Assembly: GCA_022376925.1 (NCBI GenBank)
Contig: JAIOJX010000002.1
Location: 39,208,501-39,272,500, forward strand
DNA length: 64,000 nucleotides
Reading direction: 5' to 3'
Origin: Tragulus kanchil
Lineage: Eukaryota > Chordata > Mammalia > Artiodactyla > Tragulidae
Shown here: one piece after another, positions 1 through 10,245 of the stretch
Numbering within the stretch: the first letter of the stretch is position 1
How the letters are laid out: every line of letters begins with the position of its first letter
The notes under the pieces: generated by a model
What the model saw: only the letters and a program-made list of their open reading frames with translations
Told to the model about the DNA's origin: nothing
Databases searched by the model: none
Program-made: the position numbers and the translations under genes

Positions 1-769
1 TCTACTGTGTGACTCCCACAGGGCTGAGCAAGGGCCTGACCTTCCTCCCCACACCCCTGCCCGGGGAAGCTGGTGGCAGTGCCCCATTCTTGCATGGCAC
101 TGTCCATGCAGTCAAGAGGGGCTCAACCTCCGTGCCTGACCCCCCTGCCGAGGCATCATCCGTGGGTCGAATGGGGTCCCACATCGAAACTGAATGGCTC
201 TTGTCCCATTCACCAACTCCACACTGAATAACGGAAGGCAAATTTTATATATTTTCTCTCAACCTTAAACTAGAGAGTCGTAATCATGCAATAATGTCGC
301 TAAGACAGTCTGTTTCTGAGATGTCAGGGAATGAAATCAGCAATTCTCATCCAGGATCTCCCATCCTCAAAAGTCAGAGGCTCCCAATAAATATCAGTGG
401 CTTTCTCAAGACTCCCTTCTCATACATATCTGTTAGAATTGAGATCTTGTCGTTTGGTATGGGAAAACATCCACGGTATTTTCTAAGAAAAGATATAAAA
501 TGCAGATGTCTTAAAAACAGTTCTTTGATTATAACCAGCAAGCTGCACTTTGTCCTGAAGGATACATCTCTGCTCCTTGGGATAAAAATACTGTTTCCAA
601 TGAGTGGCAAGTTCTCAGAAAAATTCACTGTTTATGAACATTAAAAGGCCTCTGTTGTTTGCTCTTCATACTAGTAAACAGCAAAGACTAAGTAGCATTG
701 ACCAGAACTCATCTTCCCTACTCTGGGAGTATTTTGAACGCAGTCGAATAGCACTGAGCCAAAGATACG
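1..769. other. Intergenic sequence, no gene recognised
   Basis: The first 240 bases are GC-rich and the rest is AT-rich. Short open frames occur on both strands but none has a recognisable domain or codon bias. No known repeat is identified with confidence. Confidence 0.5.
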
Positions 770-828
770 CTTTCTTTTTTTTTTTCATTTTTTTTCTTCC
801 CTCTGTTTATTCTTTTTTTTTTTTTAAT

Positions 829-1215
829 TTTTATTTCACTTTTTACTTTTACAGAGCTTTGTTGTTTGCAGATATGTATGATCCCAGATTAGTCATATGT
901 AGAGAGAGATGCTTTCTTACCTCTTCTGAAGCGACGGAAAGACAGACATGGACAGTGGACTTATGGACATTGTGGGGAAGGAACAGAGGGTGGGAGGCGT
1001 AAAGGAAGTAGCATGAAGGCCTGTACTATCATAAGTGAAGAAAATAGCTCTAGTCATTGCTCTGTGAGAAAAGGGGACTCTTCAGGGGTGCTGTGTGATG
1101 GTCGGGAGGGTTGGGAAGTGGGGGATATACATATGACTAATCTGGGAACATGCATATCTGTAAACAACAAAACTCTGTAAAAGTTAAAAGTAAAATAAAG
1201 GTTTGTTTTTTTAAA
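829..1215. mobile_element. L1 3' ends in inverted (tail-to-tail) arrangement
   Basis: Bases 829-901 are the last part of a ruminant L1 3'UTR in antisense, preceded by T-rich sequence that would be its poly-A tail. From about 905 to 1200 the same family's 3'UTR runs in sense and ends in an A-rich tail. The 829-901 and 1128-1200 segments are imperfect inverted repeats about 73 bases long around a 226-base spacer. The sense part matches, on the opposite strand, the 3'UTR of the full-length L1 near 31.1 kb. Confidence 0.85.
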
Positions 1216-1281
1216 AAAAAATATGCAACACCATGGAGCTGGAGAGTGACATTAGATGTAACTAGTACATACATACATGCA

Positions 1282-1310
1282 TTCACACACACACACATAC
1301 ACACACAGAA
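1282..1310. repeat. Short CA/CATA simple repeat
   Basis: A tract of repeated ACATAC and ACACAC units at the start of an old L1 fragment. Confidence 0.6.
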
Positions 1311-2100
1311 ATAGGCAAAGGCCTTGAACAGACATTTCTCCAAAGAAGACATGGAAACAGCTAACAAGTGCACGAAACCACGCTCAGTGTCACTGGTCTT
1401 TCGGGAATACAAGTCAAAACCACCATGTTCATACCCTCTAGTAGGTGAGGAATTGAAAAAAAATAATAATCAAGTGTTGGTGAGAAGGTAGAAACATTAG
1501 AACTGTTGAACTTTACCATTTGGATGTAAAATGGTACCACCACTTTGGAAAAGAGTCTGACAATTCCCCCAAAAGATTAAGCATAGAGTCACCATACGCT
1601 CTAGCAATTCAATTTATTTTCACCCAAGAGAAATAAAGGTGTGTCCACCTAAACACTTGTACTTGAATGTTCACAGTAGCATTATTTGTAATAGCCGAAT
1701 GAGGACACTGTAGAACTCAACAGCCCATCAACTGACCAGTGGGCATGTACAACATGGAGCAGTGGAGTATCTTTCATAGAAAGAAAGTAGAAAGGAGGAA
1801 GTACTGATATTTGTTACCTTGTGAATGAACCTTGAGAATGTTACATGGAATGAAATACATGAGACCCCAAATGTCCCATATTGTGTGATTCTCTTTTTAC
1901 AAAATACCTAGAAGAGTTAAATCGTTCAAGACAGGAGCTGGGGAGGAGGGATGCAGAATGACTGCTTAGTGGCACAGGGTTTATTTTGGGGTGATGAAAA
2001 CGTCTGGAACCAGACAGAGGTGGCGGTGGCGCACAACTTTGTGAATGTGCAACCTTAGCAATCAACTGTTCAGTTTTAGGTTACCTTTCTATTGCAGGAA
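1305..2100 (+). mobile_element. Old degenerate L1 3' fragment
   Basis: It carries wording typical of an ancient mammalian L1 ORF2 C-terminal and 3'UTR region. Fragments resembling the FAKALNRHFSKEDM and 'PSIQWNI' stretches are readable in broken frames, followed by the 3'UTR. Stops and frameshifts are frequent. The part from 1621 onward is repeated at 2703-3180 by the first duplication. Confidence 0.65.
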
Positions 2101-3780
2101 TTTCACTTCAATGTTTTACAAGAGTTATAAATTACATTGAGGCTAAATGATGATGAACTTTGAATGCTATGATAAAGGTTTTAGACTGGATTCTGTAAAT
2201 AATATAGAAGCGTGTCTTAAAGTATTTTTTAAAACCAAGTTAACACTTTAGGATAATTCATGTCTTATGTACGTCGTGTTTCTCTAAGACCAAAAGATCC
2301 AGTTCAGAAGCTGAGAGTTCGATCAGCTTGCTCTTCTGTCAAACAAGGCTCCCCAGTTGTCAAGACTGATTTTTTTTCTCTCCTTTATTGAAACCGATAA
2401 GCAGGGAAGCTAGTTCTGTACTCAATTATATGTAATCACGGAACCTCTTCCAATTTTTAAACAAGAATCATTTTATGAGCACCTGAGATAAAAATGGGGT
2501 TTTGAAAGTGGTGATTTGTGATGACCCAGAGAGAAATAGATGCAATTAGTGAGGCGTGCAGAGCCCAGGTCAATGAGTCAGCAGAGACACGTGGGGACTG
2601 GAGAGGAGCAGGCTGGAGACAGAAATGAGTCACAGGACTGGGAGACCGCCTGCAGCCCGCCGCTGTGGTCTGAGGGATGGCCGGACCGGACTCAGTGTGT
2701 TCCACCCAAGAGAAATAAAGGTGTGTCCACCTAAACACTTGTACTTGAATGTTCACAGTAGCATTATTTGTAATAGCCGAATGAGGACACTGTAGAACTC
2801 AACAGCCCATCAACTGACCAGTGGGCATGTACAACATGGAGCAGTGGAGTATCTTTCATAGAAAGAAAGTAGAAAGGAGGAAGTACTGATATTTGTTACC
2901 TTGTGAATGAACCTTGAGAATGTTACATGGAATGAAATACATGAGACCCCAAATGTCCCATATTGTGTGATTCTCTTTTTACAAAATACCTAGAAGAGTT
3001 AAATCGTTCAAGACAGGAGCTGGGGAGGAGGGATGCAGAATGACTGCTTAGTGGCACAGGGTTTATTTTGGGGTGATGAAAACGTCTGGAACCAGACAGA
3101 GGTGGCGGTGGCGCACAACTTTGTGAATGTGCAACCTTAGCAATCAACTGTTCAGTTTTAGGTTACCTTTCTATTGCAGGAATTTCACTTCAATGTTTTA
3201 CAAGAGTTATAAATTACATTGAGGCTAAATGATGATGAACTTTGAATGCTATGATAAAGGTTTTAGACTGGATTCTGTAAATAATATAGAAGCGTGTCTT
3301 AAAGTATTTTTTAAAACCAAGTTAACACTTTAGGATAATTCATGTCTTATGTACGTCGTGTTTCTCTAAGACCAAAAGATCCAGTTCAGAAGCTGAGAGT
3401 TCGATCAGCTTGCTCTTCTGTCAAACAAGGCTCCCCAGTTGTCAAGACTGATTTTTTTTCTCTCCTTTATTGAAACCGATAAGCAGGGAAGCTAGTTCTG
3501 TACTCAATTATATGTAATCACGGAACCTCTTCCAATTTTTAAACAAGAATCATTTTATGAGCACCTGAGATAAAAATGGGGTTTTGAAAGTGGTGATTTG
3601 TGATGACCCAGAGAGAAATAGATGCAATTAGTGAGGCGTGCAGAGCCCAGGTCAATGAGTCAGCAGAGACACGTGGGGACTGGAGAGGAGCAGGCTGGAG
3701 ACAGAAATGAGTCACAGGACTCGGGAGACCGCCTGCGAGCCCGCCCGCTGTGGTCTGAGGGATGGCCGGACCGGACTCAG
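1621..3780 (+). repeat. Tandem duplication 1: copies 1621-2695 and 2703-3780
   Basis: The offset is 1082 bases and the body is essentially identical. The first copy lacks single C/G bases in its last 65 bases compared with the second (around 2636-2665 against 3718-3750). Seven unmatched bases separate the copies. It contains an old L1 piece and unique DNA. Confidence 0.97.
2101..2540. other. AT-rich intergenic DNA, nothing recognised
   Basis: Unique-looking sequence between the old L1 fragment and the first duplication junction, repeated at about 3183-3622. No coding signal and no known repeat were recognised. Confidence 0.45.
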
Positions 3781-4303
3781 CCCCACAACATTGCACTAAG
3801 GGACCTCGTTTCCTTCAGAGTCAGGCAATCTGAGCTCTAACTCAGGATGAAAGCAGATTCCTGGCTCAGCCAAGAGCAGGCTCTGAATCTGCTGGGTTCT
3901 CCCTGGTCTGTGTACTTCTCTGCAATTCTGTTTATGTCCCAAATCATTCACATTTTTGTTGTCAGATTGAGCAGCAGAAGAGGAAAAGCCATTGAACACG
4001 AGGCCCCCAGGATGGCTGGTGGCCAGAGTGAAACCTCAGTTTCCAGTCACTGTGGCCCAGGGACATGAGGGGCTCCAGGGTAGGGAAAATACTTTTTTGT
4101 TTGTTTGCTTTCTGTTTTACTTTTTAGCCCCAAAGTCATTTATGACTCAAGAATCTCATCTTTAAAGACCCTAACACTTTCAGAATTTTCTTTGAGAATC
4201 TTTTAGAGGAACCTTTCTGGTCACAGTTAATCCTTCTAGCGCCTGTCGATATACACGAGCTCTACTGGTCTCTCTGTATTGCTAGCTTCTCTGTGCAATT
4301 CGT
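3781..4303. other. Intergenic DNA, nothing recognised
   Basis: There are short open frames only, and no repeat is recognised until the Bov-A fragment. Confidence 0.45.
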
Positions 4304-4455
4304 GGTTGTTGTTCAGTCACTCAGTCGTGTCCAGCTCTTGGTGACCCCATGGACGGCAGCACGCCAGGCTTCCCTGTCCTTCACCATTTCCTGGAGTTTG
4401 CTCAAACTCATGTCTACTGAGTTACTGATGCCATCCAAGCACCTCCTCCTCTGTG
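4304..4455 (-). mobile_element. BovB-derived SINE (Bov-A/ART2-like) fragment
   Basis: It carries the characteristic antisense BovB tail: a TTCAGTCACTCAGTCGTGTC block, then the 'GACCCCATGGAC' block and the CTTCACCATTTCCTGGAG-type stretch. Confidence 0.85.
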
Positions 4456-4987
4456 CCAACTAGTGAACATTTATGCAAAGTCTTAATAGAGAATGAAATC
4501 CAGGAAGCTTCTGCTGAAGATACGAAATTTAATGATATTTAAGGCATATAATCTTTTTAAAAAGCCATTGATCTTTGCTATTACTGAATAAATATGCCCT
4601 GTCCATAAAACGCATAGTCTCAAAAATAAAGGCTTTATGAAAATTAAATAAACAGAAAATAATGTTGAAGTGTTACAAAGGAGCTTTACTTTATCAAAAG
4701 AGCATTTCCATTACTTTTTACATTTTTTCTTAAAGAGTTTTCTTAGCATGCACACTCTATGTTTGTCTTTCATGCCCTTTATGTGAATGTATAGCAGTTT
4801 CTAATAAAATCAATTTCAGCTCTTTCCTTAACTGGGGAAGGCTTTTTCATTTAGATTTTCTCATGCTCCTAGTATTCACCCAAATGAGGTGACAATTTGC
4901 ACAAACCCCTGCACACAAATATGTGTAGCAGCTTCTTTCACAATTGTTAAAACCTGAGAGCAACCAAGATGTGCTTCAGTCCGTGAG

Positions 4988-5411
4988 ACAGTGTACATGC
5001 TCAGTCATGTCTGACTCTTTGTGACTCCACAGACAGTAGCCCCCAGGCTCCTCTGTCCATGGGATTCTCCAGGCAAGAATACTGGAGTGAGGGCTTCCCT
5101 GGTGATCCAGTGGCTAAGGACACCGCCTTGCAGTGCAAAGGGTGCCAGTTCGATCCCTGGCCTGGGAAGATCCCACGTGCCGCAGAGTGGCTGGACCTGT
5201 ATGTCCAATTACCGAGCCGGAGCTCTGGAGCACATGCGCCCAGAGCCGGTGCTCTGCGATAACAGAGGCCACTGCGATGGGAGGCCCACACGGGCCAAAA
5301 AACAAAGAAAATGGATAAATGAAAGACCAATAGAAGTGGCCCGCCTGCCCCTCTCCCTCCCCAATCCGCCCCCCGCCAAAAAAGAATACTGGAGTGGGTT
5401 GCCACTTCCTA
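4988..5411 (-). mobile_element. Bov-tA/Bov-A SINE, interrupted by a second SINE
   Basis: The Bov-A body in antisense runs from 4988 to 5089 and resumes at 5397-5411 after an inserted element. The duplicated bases AAGAATACTGGAGTG at 5075-5089 and 5382-5396 are the target site. Confidence 0.85.
5090..5381 (+). mobile_element. tRNA-type SINE with GC-rich tail, sense copy
   Basis: It starts with the GGCTTCCCTGGTG head and the GTTCGATCCCTGGCC box-B region typical of tRNA-Glu-derived artiodactyl SINEs. A body about 290 bases long follows, ending in CCAATAGAAGTGGCCCGCC, a C-rich stretch and A's. A perfect 15-bp target-site duplication flanks it (5075-5089 and 5382-5396). It shares body and tail with the copies at 8918-9239 and 44014-44353. 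Confidence 0.88.
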
Positions 5412-6742
5412 GCAATTGTAAACAGACATATTGTCAAATTCCAAAAATATAATTGCTTGAATTGTTTCAGGCCAGAGTTATATTAATTGCGGATAACTGT
5501 TTTAAGAATAAATCTATGACTATTAACATTTTTAATTTTGTGGGTTGAACTTTGTAATTTTCGTTTTACAGAAATAGTTGCATAGTTGTTAGAATTTCTG
5601 TTCTGACATCTGGTGAAATTATGTAAAAGATTCAATCGGCTTGAATAATGGTTTTTGGTTTTTTTTTTCTTACAAACACTATCTCAGTGTGCCCCCTGGT
5701 GGCTCTCCTCAAAATGGACTTTTGTTTCCTCAAGTTGTTTTCAGGACTCCAAATCTCAAAGAAAACAAAACTCCAAAAAACTGATATGAAAATGGATACA
5801 AATGAGAAAACAAGAGACGAGGCCCCCTGAACTCTAAATGCCTGGATTTAAAGATATTCAGTCATTTATCTCTCTATTCAAAAACGTTCATTGAGTACTT
5901 GCTGTTTAAGATAAACTGAGGCATATTAAAATTTTCAAGAGTTTATTTGAGAGCAAAGCCACTAGAATCAGGCAGCACCTGACCAGGAGCCTTTCATCCA
6001 CAGGAGCTTGGGAGAAACTTTTATAGAAAAGACACAGTAGCACAGCAAGGAAATTATCTGGCTGATTACACAAGATGTTACCTTTCTGGGAAAGCCTAGT
6101 TGGCTGCTTGGGATTGTTGGTTCTTAGGCCTTGAGTTCGAACCCTTGAGGCACCTAGACGCTTAGATTTGGACTTCTTTCCCAGCCGCCCCAGTCTGGTG
6201 GCCTCCTCGTCTGTTTAATGTAACCCCACCAGGTGTAAGATTCTGTTTTGAGCATCACAAATTCCTGTAACTCAGGGAGGACAGACAAGCCTGCCCTCAG
6301 GGTGTTCTCAGTCCAGGGGAATGTCCAGACAGAAGTCAGGGAAAAAAGGAAACAAAATAGCTGGAAACTGTAACAGAAACAAACAGGGAGTTAAATAGAG
6401 AGCAGCAGTGCCTCGTAGGGCAAGATCTTCCAGAGGGACAGAACTTGAGTTGACCCGAGGACGGGAAGCAATTGGCCAAGTGAAAGCTGGCAGGTGTCTC
6501 TGTGAGCAAAGAGCAGGTGCAAAGGCACCAGACAGAGAAGTGCTGGGGGCTGGGGGTAGGGCAGTGCAGCAGGGTTGAGTGAGCAGTGGGGAACAGTGTG
6601 ATCTCCTGGAAAGGGCAAGGAATCTCATTCGAGCTGTGATGAAAGTCTACTTCAGAGATACATTCAGGGCAGTGAATGGACCAATCGATATTTTCATAGA
6701 ATCAGTCTTACTGCTACGTGGATGGAGAATGAACCAGAGAGT
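5412..6742. other. Intergenic DNA; possible ancient LTR-like segment at about 5905-6240
   Basis: The sequence is mostly unique-looking. At 5905-6240, read in antisense, there is an AAATAAACTCTTG-type polyadenylation stretch and an upstream CTATAAAAG, which hints at an old LTR. I cannot name a family. Open frames here show no domain. Confidence 0.3.
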
Positions 6743-6959
6743 TGTTGTTTAGTCACTAAGTCATGTCCGACTCTGTGAGACCCCATGGACTGTATCCCAC
6801 CAGGCTCTTTGCCAAAGGGATTCTCCAAACAAGAATACTGGAGTGGGTTACTGTTTGCTTCTCCAGGGGATCTTCCCAACCCAGGGACTGAGCCCATGTC
6901 TCTTACGTTTCCTGCATTGGCAGGCAGATGCCTTACCACTGAGCCACCAGGGAAGCCCA
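6743..6959 (-). mobile_element. Bov-tA SINE
   Basis: A complete antisense copy: BovB-derived tail first, then the AAGAATACTGGAGTGGGTTA core, ending in the reversed tRNA head (GAGCCACCAGGGAAGCCC). Confidence 0.92.
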
Positions 6960-7536
6960 CACATGTGTATGTGTACATATAACACATGTAGAGCACACAC
7001 GTATCTACACATACAGTCTGGCCTTAGATGATGGCATTTATATACGTTCTTGTTATTTTCTCTTATACCACTATTGGGACAGCAGGGGAGTCATTTGTAA
7101 ATGGACAAAGAGAACTGGCTAAGAAGTGGCAGAGTGAGGTGGATGGCAGCAGTAGAGGACAGGAAGGAGCAGTTCCAGGCAGCAGGCAGGAGAAGTGCCA
7201 GCCCCACCCCAGCAGATCTGCTGCCAAAGCCCCAGAGAGGCACCGTGAGCCTGGGGGCCGGGCAGCTGCAGGCCCCACTCTCAGGGGCTGAGAGTGTGAG
7301 GAGAGCGGGGTGCCATGTTTGACCCTCCACCCACAGCGGGGTGATCCCCTCCCCAGCCACCCTGTGGGAATCAGCTCTGGAGACACTGGGCCCAGGACGG
7401 AGAGACGCATTGAACACAGCTAGTGTTCACAAGTGCCGACAGCCCCCCAACCTCACAGTCACAACGTGTAAATGTAATGAATGAACACCTTGATGTCTAA
7501 ACTTGGCAGCTTCTGTCCCTGCCAGGAAGCGAGGAA
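6960..7536. other. Intergenic DNA, nothing recognised
   Basis: Moderately GC-rich, with overlapping short open frames on both strands and no recognisable domain or repeat. Confidence 0.4.
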
Positions 7537-7746
7537 GTAAAGTCTCAGTCGCTCAGTCCTGACAACTTTTTTGCGCCTGCATGGACCGTAGCCCACCAGG
7601 CTCCTCTGTCCAAGGAATTCTCCAGGCGAGACTATTGGAGTGGGTTGCCATGCCCTTCCCCTGGGGATCTTCCCCACCCAGGGACTGAACTCACGTCTCC
7701 TGCATTGCAGTCAGATTCTATGTCGACTGAGTAACCAAAGAAGCCC
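7537..7746 (-). mobile_element. Bov-tA SINE, diverged
   Basis: Antisense copy with the BovB tail, the CTCCAGGCGAGACTATTGGA core and a degraded tRNA head (AAAGAAGCCCC). Confidence 0.85.
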
Positions 7747-8902
7747 CCTTGCCAAGAGAAGAGTTCCCAAAAGAGAATTTCTCTTCGGCTGGGGAAGGCA
7801 TGCTGTTCATGGATCCTGACGTTTCTCAGAGATGCCAATTTACCTTTTCTTCCCTTTCCCCGTCTCTTTTTTTCTTTGAATTGATGTGATATGATGCCTT
7901 TGTGTAATCTTACAAAACATGGTAAAGGCACCTTGCGCTAAATTGAAGGACAGCAGCCTCTACTGCCATCCTCTGGTCTAGATAAAGAGGCGCCGTCAAC
8001 ATTCTGTTCTACTTAAATGGAGGACCCGGGCCCAGGTCCTTGCACACAAAGCACGCAGGTTACAGTGTACCTGGTGCTTCTGTGGTTGAGTACTACGTGC
8101 AGCCGGCTTTGGACATTTTTTATTCTTATATAAACTTTAAAAATGCTGCACATTTTCAAGACTCAGAGTTAGGACTAAATCTTATCTTCCTTTGTACATG
8201 ATGGAGTAATGTAGGTATATCTTGCCTGGTCCACAATTCTTTTGGACATGCATGCTTCCTATGGTCTGATAAGTTTAAGCACACGCAGCAGCCCCGTACA
8301 TCTCTCTGGAAACAGGATGAGACGTTCCTAGAAGAGGATCCAGACTGTCCTGACTGGTCCCGAATGGTCTTTGTGGCCCTCACCAAATAGACCCACTTCC
8401 GGTATTCCGTTCTGTATATAAAATGGGGACCAGAGTGCCAGGCCCGAAGCCATTCTAGCAAAACAGCGTCAGGGAAGCAGTGCCTGATCTTCCTTAGCTG
8501 AACACGGTGATGATCACAGGATCATCCGGCAGGAACATGGTTCGCTGTTGCTTTCCCAGCATGCTGTTGAGGAAAGGAGACTTTTCAGGGATCAAGGGCT
8601 ATTCTAGAGAGTGTCTTGCTCAGTGCATCCTGCTAGCTACAACAGTATCGTCGATGCTGAAAACTTAAGCAATTCCTTGTCTCTTCTCGCTCTCCACAAA
8701 GCTGCTCAAATACTCAAGAAATGAAGGCAACAAAAAGCTTATTATCCTTTTTCCATCCAGCATATGTCCCAGGGTTTTTACGCTGATGGTAGCTTCACGT
8801 CATTTTCACAATCAACCAAAATAAAGAGGTGGGGAGACGTTACCTTATCCTACCATGTACTTCTATTTATTCATTGCTTATCCATTAGATAACTTTTCCC
8901 CT
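7747..8902. other. Intergenic DNA, no gene recognised
   Basis: No known repeat or domain was recognised. A TATATAAAA box occurs on the plus strand at 8415-8423. Confidence 0.4.
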
Positions 8903-9254
8903 GAAGGCAATGTTTTTTTTTTTTTTTTTAAAGATTTATTTATTTATTTATTTTGGGCGGGGGTCGGGTTGGGGAGGGAGGGGAGCGGGCGGGCCACTTC
9001 TATTGGTTTTTCATTTCTCTATTTTCATCTTTGTTCTTTGGCTCCTGTGGGCCTCCCATCGCGGTGGCGTCTGTTGTTGCAGAGCGCCGGCTCTGGGCGC
9101 ATGTGCTCCAGAGCTCCGGCTCAGTAATTGGACACATCGGTCCAGCCGCTCCGCGGCACGTGGGATCTTCCCAGGCCAGGGATGGAACCGGTGCCCCTTG
9201 CAGTGCAAGGCGGTGTCCTGGACCACCAGGGGAAGCCCCGAAGGCAATGTTTTT
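8903..9254 (-). mobile_element. tRNA-type SINE with GC-rich tail, antisense, with target-site duplication
   Basis: The element body is 8918-9239: a T-run, (TTTA)n, a GGGCGGGCCACTTCTATTGG tail, and a tRNA-like head ending CCAGGGGAAGCCCC. It is bounded by perfect 15-bp duplications GAAGGCAATGTTTTT at 8903-8917 and 9240-9254. The sequence is very similar to the 44 kb copy, so its insertion is fairly recent. Confidence 0.92.
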
Positions 9255-9990
9255 AATATTAATGGCGCATATATCCAAAGGTGACTTCACTATGGATCCC
9301 ATGTTCTCAGGAAACAGAACATTCACTCTCCACACAGAATGTTTCAGCTTTTATTTTAATAAGTGCTTCAGGCCGGCAGACTTTCTGCGTTTCTCTGGAG
9401 AACGCCTAGGCACTTACATTACGTAACTGTACTAAGCAAAACCAAATGGACATTTTAAACTATCACAAGTGGTATGACCAAACAACAGTTTACAGGAAGA
9501 CTGCAAAAAACAGTTAAAGCCTCTACAGTGCAATGATGGGAGTAAATTCTCCTCTGGCATGGCTGCTGGCGCGCTGACTTGGCCTGGTGCCTAAGTCATA
9601 AATAAGAAGTCTGAGACCTACGATCTGGAGTTTCACCTGCTCTTATGAAGGTGACAACCTAGAAACAATGATACAACAGTTGACCCAGTGGCTTGGAAAG
9701 CCAGGAGGTAATGCGGGAAGAGGGTGGTGGGGGGAGTGAGGCCAAGGAAAGCGCGGCCTGGCAGGTGCGCTCCGCTGCACCGACAGCGCCCCTTGGAGCT
9801 TGGCGCCAGCGGTGGTTCAGCCAACGGGTGCCTCAACCCTGCGGAGACTCGGCTCGAGCCTTTCCCGCGCCTGGCGCGCGGGAGCTCCGCGGGGACCACC
9901 GGGGTGGGAAAGTGGAGAGGCTGAGAAAGAACCAGCCAGGACAGGAGAGGGGGCTATCACAGCTTTGATACTAATAACTGATGTGTAATC
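9255..9990. other. Transition from AT-rich intergenic DNA to the CpG island
   Basis: Nothing coding is recognised. GC content rises sharply after about 9690. The 3'UTR of NPBWR1 could extend into this stretch, but its poly-A site is not identified. Confidence 0.4.
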
Positions 9991-10037
9991 TCAGCCGATT
10001 TCCATCCTCCTCCACCCAAACCACCGGCTTCCGCTAG

Positions 10038-10084
10038 ACGTGCGCGCGAGCGCGCACACACGCACACACTCACACGCGCACACT
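10038..10084. repeat. Alternating purine-pyrimidine (CG/CA) tract
   Basis: A run of about 45 bases made almost wholly of CG, CA and TG dinucleotide steps, mixing GCGCGC and CACACA blocks, in the 3' flank of NPBWR1. Such tracts are known to favour Z-DNA and to be length-variable. Confidence 0.8.
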
Positions 10085-10245
10085 CTCTCCCTGCCCCGCC
10101 ACCTGCGTGGCTCTGTGTCCCCCAGCGAAGCCCCGGAAGGTCTCAACATCTCTCGGCTCGCACCTGCGCGGGGTGGGAGCGCTCTGACCCTCTTCCCCAG
10201 CGGCGAGAGCGCGCGGAGAAAGGCAAGGGGCCCGCGCCAGGCTGC

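Noticed and set aside
1621..3780. Genuine segmental or tandem gene duplication as an explanation for the paired copies
   Set aside because: Eighteen independent pairs of the same length, always two copies, with errors only near the seams, do not fit known duplication mechanisms.
5905..6240. An ancient LTR suggested by TATA-like and polyadenylation-like motifs in antisense
   Set aside because: No clear termini or target-site duplication were found and no family is recognised, so it is mentioned only as a possibility.
5090..9239. Functional tRNA genes suggested by box-A/box-B-like sequences
   Set aside because: The sequences are SINE heads with long non-tRNA bodies, A-rich tails and target-site duplications, and no tRNA cloverleaf with an anticodon could be supported.
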